In this document: positions 1 to 5,107 of the stretch, piece by piece
How the letters are laid out: each line of letters opens with the position of its first letter
Numbering within the stretch: the first letter of the stretch is position 1
Origin: an uncultured Actinomycetes bacterium
GTDB lineage: Bacteria > Actinomycetota > Actinomycetes > Mycobacteriales > Mycobacteriaceae
DNA length: 5,372 bases
NCBI GenBank assembly: GCA_903911165.1
Contig: CAIWCQ010000001.1
Location: 1 to 5,372 of the forward strand
Reading direction: 5' to 3'
Notes under the pieces: model-generated
Databases searched by the model: none
What the model was told of the DNA's origin: nothing
The model's input: only the letters and a program-made list of their open reading frames with translations
Position numbers and translations under genes: made by a program

Positions 1-774
1 CTGCGGTCGCAGACCATCAAATGGGTGTCCGACGGATCCAACCAGGGTTACACCGGCTTCATGCGCCAGAACTACCTCGGCCGTGACACCCGTGGCGCGG
101 CGAACTTCACCGCCGAGCAACTGGAAGCGAACTTCGCCAAAACCGTTGCGGCCGGATGGCCGATCATGTGCCACGGCAATGGTGATGCGGCGCTGGACAT
201 GGTGATGGCGGCCTTCGCCGCGGTGGCCAAATTGCCGTCGTGGGATCCCGCCAAGAGGCATCGCACCGAGCACTCGTCGCTCTTGCACGATGAACACATC
301 GCCGCGATGGCGTCGCTGGGAATCACTCCGAGTTTCCTGATGAACCATGTCCGATTGTGGGGCAGGGTCATGCGCGATGAGATCCTGGGGCCCGAGCGCG
401 CGCAACTGCTTGACCGCTATGCCTCGGCCGTCAAAGCCGGTCTGCGCGCCAGCCTGCATTGTGATTTCTCGGTCTCGCCGATCGGCCCGCTGAACTACAT
501 CGCCACCGCGGCGGCCCGCACGATGGCCGACGGGGGAGAGGTGCTCAATGCCGCCGAGCGGGTCAGCGTGGCCCAGGCGCTCAAGGGCAACAGTATCGAC
601 GCGGCGTGGATGTGCCATGCCGACGAACTCGTTGGCTCACTGGCCGCGGGCAAGGCTGCCGACTTCGTATTCCTCGGCGATGATCCGCTGGCGCATGAGG
701 CCGATCCTGATGCGGTACGCGAAATCCCCGTTCTTGCAACCTATTCCGACGGTACCGAGGTGCACTCAGCCTGA
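1..774 (+). CDS. YtcJ-like amidohydrolase (amidohydrolase family 3), C-terminal part
   Basis: The frame is open from the first base of the window, so the gene starts upstream and only its last 257 codons are present; the internal GTG at 25 should not be taken as the start. Numbering from the first visible codon, the fragment begins with KWVSDGSNQGYTG (7-19), the strand-loop typical of YtcJ-like metal-dependent hydrolases. It continues with CHGNGDAALD (57-66), RHRTEHS (86-92) and LHCDFSVSP (152-160). H58, H91 and D155 are the likely metal ligands and catalytic acid of the TIM-barrel active site. The end, GSLAAGKAADFVFLGDDPL (212-230), is the classic return to the small beta-sandwich domain of amidohydrolases. 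Family members hydrolyse C-N bonds of amides, formamides or related compounds; the substrate cannot be told here. No signal peptide can be judged. It ends at TGA 772-774, 8 bp from the convergent gene. Family assignment is firm, specificity unknown. Confidence 0.9.
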   Translation: MRSQTIKWVSDGSNQGYTGFMRQNYLGRDTRGAANFTAEQLEANFAKTVAAGWPIMCHGNGDAALDMVMAAFAAVAKLPSWDPAKRHRTEHSSLLHDEHIAAMASLGITPSFLMNHVRLWGRVMRDEILGPERAQLLDRYASAVKAGLRASLHCDFSVSPIGPLNYIATAAARTMADGGEVLNAAERVSVAQALKGNSIDAAWMCHADELVGSLAAGKAADFVFLGDDPLAHEADPDAVREIPVLATYSDGTEVHSA

Positions 775-782
775 CGGCGGGC

Positions 783-1484
783 TCAGGCCTCGCCCTGTGG
801 GAATCCGTCCTCGTCCAGCACCTCATCAGTGGCGCTGGGGAAGAGCCGGTGCGCGGCGGACAGTCCCATCGCGACGGACTGACCTACCAAGAGCGCGAAG
901 AGGGCGGTGCCGATCCCGACGATCCCGCCCAGTGCCCAGCCGGCCACCAGCACGCTCACCTCGATGAGGAGCCGGACCCGGCCCACCGGCCAGCCGGTCA
1001 CCCGGTGCAGGCCCGTCATCCAGCCGTCCCGCGGACCGGGGCCATGTCCGCTGGTGAGGTAGAACCCGCTGCCCAGGCCGATCAGTCCGATCCCGAGAAA
1101 CACCAACCCGAGTTGTCCGATCAGGGAGTCGGGCGTGGTGACCCTCGGGTAGGTGACGCCGATGGCGAGTGCGATCACGATGATGTTCATCACCGTTCCC
1201 AGACCAGGTCGTTGGCGCAACGGAATCCACAGTGCCAGAACGCCTACCGACACACCGAAGGTGGTCCATCCGATGCCGAGGCCGGTGCGCACGCTGAGGC
1301 CCTGCGCCAAGACTGACCACGGGGAGGCGCCGAGGGCCGATGCCAGGATGAGCGCATCGCCGGTGCCGAACAACCACAGGCCGACGGTCAGTGCGATGAA
1401 TGACGCCGGCGTGGGACGCCATACCGACGGTGCGGTGAAGCGGGTGCGGGGAACAGTGTGGGATCCGCGCAACAGCGAGCGCAC
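783..1484 (-). CDS. YczE/YyaS/YitT-type integral membrane protein
   Basis: A 233-residue hydrophobic protein with about five to six membrane segments (roughly residues 29-49, 68-87, 96-112, 119-141, 171-190 and 192-210). The stretch GHGPGPRDGWMTGLHR (146-161), followed by a GW-LGG-VGIGT run near 182-193, is the recognisable signature of the YczE-like family, whose members are inner-membrane proteins of unknown transport or regulatory role (YczE is encoded near the surfactin genes in Bacillus). The N-terminus is basic and the C-terminus acidic (DEVLDEDG, 220-227). I chose the GTG at 1484 because AGGTGGAG lies 7 nt upstream of it. An in-frame GTG at 1514 would add ten residues but has no visible Shine-Dalgarno. 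The gene stands alone, transcribed leftward and convergent with the amidohydrolase. The family call is fairly secure; the function is not known. Confidence 0.85.
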   Translation of the reverse strand: MRSLLRGSHTVPRTRFTAPSVWRPTPASFIALTVGLWLFGTGDALILASALGASPWSVLAQGLSVRTGLGIGWTTFGVSVGVLALWIPLRQRPGLGTVMNIIVIALAIGVTYPRVTTPDSLIGQLGLVFLGIGLIGLGSGFYLTSGHGPGPRDGWMTGLHRVTGWPVGRVRLLIEVSVLVAGWALGGIVGIGTALFALLVGQSVAMGLSAAHRLFPSATDEVLDEDGFPQGEA

Positions 1485-1491
1485 GCGATGG

Positions 1492-1499
1492 CTCCACCT
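1492..1499 (-). promoter_or_regulatory. Ribosome binding site deciding the YczE-like start
   Basis: On the minus strand the sequence AGGTGGAG sits 7 nt before the GTG at 1484. It is the only good purine-rich match near any of the candidate starts and favours the 233-residue form over the 243-residue one from the GTG at 1514. Confidence 0.45.
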
Positions 1500-1566
1500 G
1501 TTGGCATCCGGCACGTGCTGAGCCTAGGGGTGGGGCAGGTTGTCGGTGCCGGGTCGTAACTTGCGG

Positions 1567-1594
1567 GGTATGGGACAGAGAAGGTGACCGTCAA
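1567..1594 (-). promoter_or_regulatory. Candidate SigA-type promoter of the YczE-like gene
   Basis: Read on the minus strand, TTGACG (1594-1589) is followed after 16 nt by CATACC (1572-1567), a fair -35 with a weak -10. Transcription would begin near 1560, leaving a leader of roughly 75 nt to the GTG at 1484. A small palindrome, TGAC-C-GTCA on the plus strand (1585-1593), overlaps the -35 and could be an operator half-site pair. This is motif matching only. Confidence 0.3.
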
Positions 1595-1635
1595 GGACGA
1601 TCCGTTATCCGTTTATCGGCTTTAATCTTTTACTG

Positions 1636-1648
1636 GTTAGCGGCTAAC
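1636..1648. repeat. 13-bp palindrome GTTAGC-G-GCTAAC
   Basis: Perfect inverted repeat with 6-bp arms around one base. It lies just downstream of a TAATCT hexamer (1623-1628), in an AT-richer stretch, a placement that would suit an operator. No regulator gene is in the window, so any binding protein is unknown. Confidence 0.35.
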
Positions 1649-1782
1649 GGCACCCTCATGAAGGCGAGGGACGTCAATCGGAAGACACGCGCTACTCCTC
1701 GTGGTTGTCGCGACTCGAATGTTTCCGCCGAAGTTACTGGCAAACACCCTTGAGCACTACTGCCCCACGCTTTGGACCTGGA

Positions 1783-1796
1783 CAACCGTACGGTTG
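1783..1796. repeat. 14-bp perfect palindrome CAACCGTACGGTTG, operator-like
   Basis: The sequence equals its own reverse complement across 14 bp. Length and symmetry fit sites bound by TetR-type dimeric repressors, common in actinobacteria, but the site is about 300 bp from the nearest gene start (YczE-like gene at 1484) and about 400 bp from the oxygenase start. It may also be a chance palindrome. Confidence 0.35.
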
Positions 1797-1881
1797 CCGG
1801 ATTCGCCACGAAAACCGGAAAAATCGTCCCGCCAAGCAGAGCGGAAAAGCACGGAAGGCTGAGCTCACGGCGGTATCGGTG

Positions 1882-1934
1882 CGCCAATGGAAAACGGAAC
1901 CTACAAAAACTGTAGGTTCCACTTTCCGATGGCG
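1882..1934. repeat. Long imperfect inverted repeat with a perfect 10-bp core hairpin
   Basis: The core GGAACCTACA (1896-1905) is followed by the 5-nt loop AAAAC and then the perfect complement TGTAGGTTCC (1911-1920). The symmetry continues outward: 1882-1895 pairs with 1921-1934 at 10 of 14 positions, mismatches falling in two 2-nt blocks. The arms are therefore about 24 bp. There is no T-run after the stem, so it is not a standard intrinsic terminator. It could be an RNA leader structure, a protein site, or an insertion-element end. Confidence 0.55.
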
Positions 1935-1962
1935 GAAGGATGGCGGATCCGTCGGAAAGTGG
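1919..1962. repeat. Second inverted repeat CCACTTTCCGA / TCGGAAAGTGG
   Basis: Eleven perfectly complementary bases (1919-1929 and 1952-1962) enclose 22 bp; counting a further GG on each strand after one mismatch gives 13 of 14. Its left arm overlaps the right arm of the preceding inverted repeat by two bases, and bases 1922-1934 are also used by the outer part of that repeat, so the two extended structures exclude each other. Confidence 0.55.
1928..1947 (+). repeat. Tandem direct repeat GATGGCGGA x2
   Basis: GATGGCGGA occurs at 1928-1936 and again at 1939-1947, an 11-bp period, about one helical turn. Both copies lie inside the loop side of the second inverted repeat. A one-turn period is what a protein bound twice on one face of DNA would use, but two copies are weak evidence. 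Confidence 0.4.
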
Positions 1963-2166
1963 TTAGGCCCTCAACCCTTTCGTCGACGGAGGCTGCTCAG
2001 GGAGACTCTCGTCGTCGTCGATCGAATTCCTGGCGCTTCTTCTCTGTGCGGGTGTCGCGGCCGATCAATAGGCTGTGTTCTTGGCGGCGATGGGGCGTCG
2101 CTGCTGCTGGTTCACCGCGCCAACGGCTCATCGACCTGTTTTCGACCCGAGCGGGTGGTGTTGGAT

Positions 2167-2172
2167 TAATCT
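2167..2172 (+). promoter_or_regulatory. Candidate -10 element TAATCT for the oxygenase gene
   Basis: TAATCT fits the mycobacterial -10 pattern TAnnnT. Exactly 7 nt later comes an in-frame GTG (2180), the layout of a leaderless mRNA that begins at its start codon. No good -35 is visible. If transcription really begins at 2180, the protein would gain four residues over the chosen start. Confidence 0.3.
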
Positions 2173-2181
2173 TCCAGCCGT

Positions 2182-2185
2182 GGAG
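2182..2185 (+). promoter_or_regulatory. Ribosome binding site GGAG for the oxygenase
   Basis: GGAG lies 6 nt before the GTG at 2192 and is the reason that start was chosen. It would be usable only if the transcript begins upstream of the candidate leaderless start at 2180. Confidence 0.35.
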
Positions 2186-2191
2186 CAGCCT

Positions 2192-3430
2192 GTGACTAGC
2201 CCTTCTGATGACGACCGCTTTCCGCGCCGGTTTATGGCTGATGAAGCCCGCAACCGCCGGATCGGACTGCCCTTGCAGCGCTCGACCGGCATCACTGTGC
2301 CGGATCGGCCTCTGTTGGATCGGATCGGTCGGGCGCTGATGGAACGGGACGAGCCGGCGGCGGCGTTGGTGGCCGCGATCCGTCGTGACTCAACTGATCC
2401 GACCCGGGTCACCATGGGCCAGTTCAACGCCGCCCTCGCGTCGGGGGTTGATGCGGTGCCGGATTGCCCGGATGCGCTGCGAGCGTTCTTCGACGTGGTG
2501 GAGGACACCCCCGAGTGGGTGGACTTCGACCTGATCAACGCCGGCGCCAAGGCCTATCGCAGCTACGGGCCGAACGTCAGAGACGTCATGGCCGATCTGT
2601 CCCTTATCGGCGGATATCGCTTCGGGGGTCCGCCCGATCTGCTTGTCAAGACCGGTCTGTTCGCGGGGCGGGGAGCGCTTCGGCGCATGGGGGAGACGGT
2701 GCACTGGTCGACAGCGGTCACCGAGAACTACGGGCTGCGCCGCACGGGCGAGGGGTTCCGGCTCACGGTGCATGTGCGAATGATGCACGCGCTCATCAAT
2801 CATCAGTACGAGATCAATGGCAAATGGGACACCGAGCAGTGGGGGCTGCCCATCAACCAGGCCGATCAGGGTTTCACTCTCGGCTTGTTCAGCTCGGTGC
2901 TGCTGCGTGGTCTGCGTCGGCTCGGCGTTCGGGTCACCGAGGCGGACTCGCGTGCCGTGATGCACCTGTGGAAATACGTGGGTTGGTTGATGGGCGTCGG
3001 CGACGATTTCCTGCGGGACAACGAAAGCGATCAGGATTTCCTGCAGTATCACTTCCTGCTCACCCAAGGCCCGCTGACGCCCGCCGGTCCGCAGTTAGCG
3101 AACGCGATCATCGCAGCGGAGCGGGGACTGCACTTCGAGAGCTTCTCGCGGCCGCGAAGCGCCTACGCACGCTTCCGCCGGCTCAGCATGCTGCGATTCT
3201 TCCTCGGCGAGCAGAGCATGCGGGAACTCGAACTCCCGCCCACGCCGGCGGTGGCGGCCCTACCGGTCGTCGCGGCCAATCTCGTCCGCTACCAGATACT
3301 CACCCGCACAGCCTTAGGCCGGGACTGGGTGCAGCACTGGGGTGAGCGCAGGCGCTCCCGCGTGGTGCAAAGTCACTACGGCCCTGCCGCGGCCCCCACT
3401 GTCGCCCCGCTGCCAATCGCCGCATCGTGA
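2192..3430 (+). CDS. MpaB/Lcp-like (DUF2236) oxygenase family protein
   Basis: A 412-residue, mostly helical soluble protein of the DUF2236 family, which includes the latex-clearing dioxygenase Lcp and the fungal oxygenase MpaB; characterised members are b-type heme enzymes that cleave unsaturated hydrocarbon chains. Visible landmarks are R165-MGE-T169, then VRMMHA with H199 at residues 195-200, and GLPINQADQGFT at 218-229. The spacing from T169 to H199 is 30 residues, matching as I recall the Lcp residues R164, T168 and heme-ligating H198, so H199 is the probable axial ligand. There is no signal peptide or Tat motif, so it is likely cytoplasmic, unlike secreted Lcp. The frame is open from an ATG at 2075, but the first 39 codons read as non-coding (Cys/Trp-rich, poor codon choice). 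GTG 2192 has GGAG 6 nt upstream; GTG 2180 and ATG 2234 are alternatives. Substrate unknown; rubber cleavage should not be assumed. Confidence 0.88.
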   Translation: MTSPSDDDRFPRRFMADEARNRRIGLPLQRSTGITVPDRPLLDRIGRALMERDEPAAALVAAIRRDSTDPTRVTMGQFNAALASGVDAVPDCPDALRAFFDVVEDTPEWVDFDLINAGAKAYRSYGPNVRDVMADLSLIGGYRFGGPPDLLVKTGLFAGRGALRRMGETVHWSTAVTENYGLRRTGEGFRLTVHVRMMHALINHQYEINGKWDTEQWGLPINQADQGFTLGLFSSVLLRGLRRLGVRVTEADSRAVMHLWKYVGWLMGVGDDFLRDNESDQDFLQYHFLLTQGPLTPAGPQLANAIIAAERGLHFESFSRPRSAYARFRRLSMLRFFLGEQSMRELELPPTPAVAALPVVAANLVRYQILTRTALGRDWVQHWGERRRSRVVQSHYGPAAAPTVAPLPIAAS

Positions 3431-3452
3431 GCGGCCTCAGCGGCTGAACGCG

Positions 3453-3464
3453 CGAGGCGCCTCG
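3453..3464. repeat. GC-rich palindrome between oxygenase and lipase genes
   Basis: CGAGGCGCCTCG is self-complementary over 12 bp and lies 22 bp after the oxygenase stop; a smaller hairpin, TCAG-CGG-CTGA-like, precedes it at 3437-3447. Neither is followed by a T-run, so a terminator role is doubtful and read-through into the lipase gene is possible. Confidence 0.25.
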
Positions 3465-3490
3465 GCGGTAATCGGAACCGATCGTCCTGC

Positions 3491-4651
3491 GTGCGATCAT
3501 TTTCAGGGTACGACGGCCCACCGGACGGTAATTTCGCCGCTGTGAGTGAACCTGGAAAACTGATAGGCCACGAACCTCTGGCGACCGGAGTCTCCGGCGC
3601 GAAGGCCTGGCGTATCCGGTATGTCTCCCGGGACGTCAACGGCGTCGCCCACGAGGCCACCGGACTGGTGATAGCTCCGGCGGGCGATGGCGAGAACCGG
3701 CCGATCATGACGTGGTGCCACGGCACAACAGGCCTGGGCGACGCGGCCTGCCCGTCGGCCCAGCCCGACCCGGCCCGCGAACTGACCCTGTACCTCAGCC
3801 CGGAGGCCACCCAGCAGATCGACTACGGGGTTCCCGGTGTGCAGGGCTTCATCGACGCCGGGTGGGTGGTCTGCGCCACCGACTATCAGGGCTTGGGCAC
3901 CGCCGGGATGCACCAGTACACCGTGAACCGCACCAACGCCCGCGACGCTGTCAATATCGTCCACGCCGCACGCCAACTCGGCGCTGGGGCGGGGACGGCG
4001 TTGGGGTGTATCGGTTGGTCGCAAGGCGGTGGCGCCGCGGCGGCGGTCGCGGAACTCGATGCTGACGACTACGGCGACCTCAACCTGATCGGCTCCGTGC
4101 CGATGTCACTCGGGGTGAGCAAGATCGCGCTGCAGAATCCGGTCGGCCTAACGGCCGCATTGAACGACTCCTCGATACCTCCGGACTCGCACCTGGTCAT
4201 GATCCTGGCTGCCCACCAGGCGGCGAACCCCTCGACGCTGAAACTGTCCGACGTCTTCACCCCGTTGGGTGTGGAGATCATCGAGAAGACGTGGAACAAC
4301 CAACCGGTCCATCACCTCAACGACACGCTCGGGCGTCTGTTCCGCCTCAAGGGCGCGGTACTCAAACCCCAGCCGGCCAATTGGGACGCTTGGGTTGCCG
4401 CGATCAACTCGGGATCGGCGGCCACCCGAAAACCGGTGGCTCCGGTGCTGGTGTGCATCGACACCTTCGACGGCGGGACGATGATCCCGGTGAGTTGGCA
4501 GACCGCCTACGTCGAAGCCGTCAGGGCCCTCGGCGGCACGATCGAGAGCCGCGACTACCCCAATGACGACCACTTCTCGTTGCCGCAGAGTTGCGTGGCC
4601 GACGCCAGGGCTTGGCTGGCCCAACAGCTGGGACCGGAGCCGACAAAATGA
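3491..4651 (+). CDS. LIP-type lipase family alpha/beta hydrolase
   Basis: A 386-residue alpha/beta hydrolase resembling the secretory-lipase (LIP) family of triacylglycerol lipases and esterases. The oxyanion strand is WCHGTTG (75-81), the nucleophile elbow GWSQG (175-179, Ser177), the acid probably Asp327 in the segment CIDTFDGG (322-329), and the histidine His361 in NDDHFS. GWVVCATDYQGLG (124-136) is also typical of the family. No signal peptide is visible, so it may act inside the cell on stored lipid or esters, although many relatives are exported. Start choice is uncertain. GTG 3491 is the first possible start and keeps the YDGPPDGNF segment (7-15), which resembles the Y-x-PP segment before the PG-x-L motif in relatives. 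GTG 3542 (369 residues) is favoured by a TAATTT exactly 7 nt upstream. Neither has a Shine-Dalgarno. The 60-bp gap after the oxygenase gene would allow one transcript. Confidence 0.85.
   Translation: MRSFSGYDGPPDGNFAAVSEPGKLIGHEPLATGVSGAKAWRIRYVSRDVNGVAHEATGLVIAPAGDGENRPIMTWCHGTTGLGDAACPSAQPDPARELTLYLSPEATQQIDYGVPGVQGFIDAGWVVCATDYQGLGTAGMHQYTVNRTNARDAVNIVHAARQLGAGAGTALGCIGWSQGGGAAAAVAELDADDYGDLNLIGSVPMSLGVSKIALQNPVGLTAALNDSSIPPDSHLVMILAAHQAANPSTLKLSDVFTPLGVEIIEKTWNNQPVHHLNDTLGRLFRLKGAVLKPQPANWDAWVAAINSGSAATRKPVAPVLVCIDTFDGGTMIPVSWQTAYVEAVRALGGTIESRDYPNDDHFSLPQSCVADARAWLAQQLGPEPTK
3529..3534 (+). promoter_or_regulatory. Candidate -10 element TAATTT for a leaderless lipase start
   Basis: TAATTT matches TAnnnT and is separated by CGCCGCT (7 nt) from an in-frame GTG at 3542. 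This would make a leaderless transcript independent of the oxygenase gene and shorten the lipase by 17 residues. The 17 codons before it have only about 50% G/C at third positions, consistent with non-coding sequence, though the first codons after 3542 are also weak. Confidence 0.3.
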
Positions 4652-4708
4652 CATACGCCGTGTGACAAATCGACGATGACAAGACGTGAGACGCCACGCC
4701 CGGGCCAG

Positions 4709-4837
4709 TTATCGGTGGGTGCAGGTCGAAGCGTAAACGACCGGCGGTAGGTAGCCCAGCAAGGAGCCGTTCACGCTCACGAAGGCCCAGCCTCCGCTGC
4801 CGCATTTTCCGGCAAGTAGTTGATCCAGGGGTTCGTC
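4709..4837 (-). pseudogene. Possible C-terminal remnant of an unrecognised protein
   Basis: Between an in-frame TGA (4838-4840) and a TAA (4709-4711) the minus strand encodes 42 residues. The segment CGSGGWAFVSVNGSLLGYLP, then PVVYASTC, is strikingly protein-like: alternating hydrophobic strand pattern, two cysteines, regular Gly. No ATG or sensible GTG precedes it, so it cannot be a complete gene as it stands. The neighbouring frame upstream reads ETNPWINYLPEN, and a one-base insertion near 4808-4811 would join them as NPWINYLPGKCGSGGW. This suggests a frameshifted gene or a sequencing indel near the TTTT run at 4804-4807. I do not recognise the family; the reading may be coincidence. Confidence 0.3.
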
Positions 4838-4891
4838 TCAATTCTTTCGTTGTGAGTTTCTCGGACGTCCGGCGTGGTGAGGCCGGAACGG

Positions 4892-4999
4892 TCACAGGAT
4901 GACCTGGAGATAGGCGGGGTATCCGTTGTCGAAGTGTGGGCGGCGCGGCGAAACCCCGACGGCGGCGGTGTTGAAAACACCGGGGCACGTAGAGGGCAC
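4892..4999 (-). pseudogene. Possible short coding remnant in the same frame
   Basis: From a GTG at 4999 to a TGA at 4892 the minus strand encodes 35 residues including PGVFNTAAVGVSP and HFDNGYPAYLQVIL. Third positions are mostly G or C, as in real genes here, while the same frame further upstream (5000-5107) loses that bias. There is no Shine-Dalgarno. It could be the end of a decayed gene, a small protein, or chance. No family is recognised. Confidence 0.2.
4966..4982. repeat. Short hairpin CGGTGTT-GAA-AACACCG
   Basis: Seven perfect base pairs with a 3-nt loop, about 125 bp past the stop of the channel gene. It could slow transcription from that gene, but lacks a T-run on either strand and falls inside the possible remnant frame. 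Confidence 0.25.
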
Positions 5000-5107
5000 G
5001 ACTGAGAAGTCAAGCCGCGACAGATGCCTCTGAACAGTGGCTATGCCCAATTTCAGGGCTGCGTCTCCTGCATGTTGTAGGGCAGCAAGCAGACAGTTGT
5101 GACGAGG

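Larger units (their letters stand above)
1515..2179. other. Gene-poor, repeat-rich intergenic region of lower GC
   Basis: No convincing gene is present between the YczE-like start and the oxygenase start. Open frames exist on both strands (for example 1705-2169 plus and 1630-1887 minus), but they encode Arg/Ser/Pro-rich, low-order sequences without family features. Hand counts give about 47% GC at 1601-1660 and about 54% at 1801-1920, against about 67% at 841-900 in the neighbouring gene. The region holds a 13-bp palindrome (1636-1648), a 14-bp perfect palindrome (1783-1796) and a dense block of inverted and direct repeats (1882-1962). A TAATCT hexamer at 1623-1628 could be a plus-strand -10. 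A 31-codon ATG frame at 1658-1753 has no Shine-Dalgarno and is not called. Confidence 0.65.
4652..5107. other. Gap with no intact gene, possible decayed coding sequence
   Basis: About 456 bp separate the stops of the lipase (plus) and the channel (minus). No frame here combines a good start, ribosome binding site and protein-like sequence. Two minus-strand stretches in the same frame, 4709-4837 and 4892-4999, do look protein-like and are listed separately. Small hairpins occur at 4868-4887 (TCCGGC/GCCGGA), 4890-4904 (GGTCA/TGACC) and 4966-4982; none has a T-run. Confidence 0.5.

Noticed and set aside
826..1497. Long open frame on the minus strand and another on the plus strand (849-1316) across the YczE-like gene
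   Set aside because: Both give Arg/His/Pro-rich translations without family features; they are out-of-frame shadows of a clear membrane protein.
1658..1753. 31-codon ATG frame, basic peptide beginning MKARDVNRKTR
   Set aside because: No Shine-Dalgarno and no support beyond an open frame of a length expected by chance; mentioned only as a possibility.
1896..1920. Core hairpin as an intrinsic terminator
   Set aside because: No T-run follows on either strand and it is not directly downstream of any gene.
1882..1962. CRISPR-like array
   Set aside because: Repeats are too short, in both orientations and without regular spacers; no cas genes nearby.
2075..2191. N-terminal extension of the oxygenase from the ATG at 2075
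   Set aside because: The 39 codons are Cys/Trp-rich, poor in codon use and unlike the family; better starts exist at 2180 and 2192.
1705..2195. Plus-strand open frames of 154 and 102 codons in the intergenic region
   Set aside because: The translations are Arg/Ser-rich and pass through the repeat block; no ribosome binding site or protein-like pattern.
2390..3345. Long open frames antisense (2390-3067) and in another plus frame (2464-3345) to the oxygenase
   Set aside because: They arise from the GC-rich codon pattern; the DUF2236 frame has conserved motifs and the best codon use.
3503..4024. Antisense open frame within the lipase gene, and a further one at 4148-4654
   Set aside because: No recognisable domains, and the plus-strand frame carries a full hydrolase catalytic set.
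4838..4894. In-frame TGA codons as selenocysteine or recoding sites linking the two minus-strand fragments
   Set aside because: The sequence between the two TGAs does not look like protein in that frame and no recoding structure is evident.
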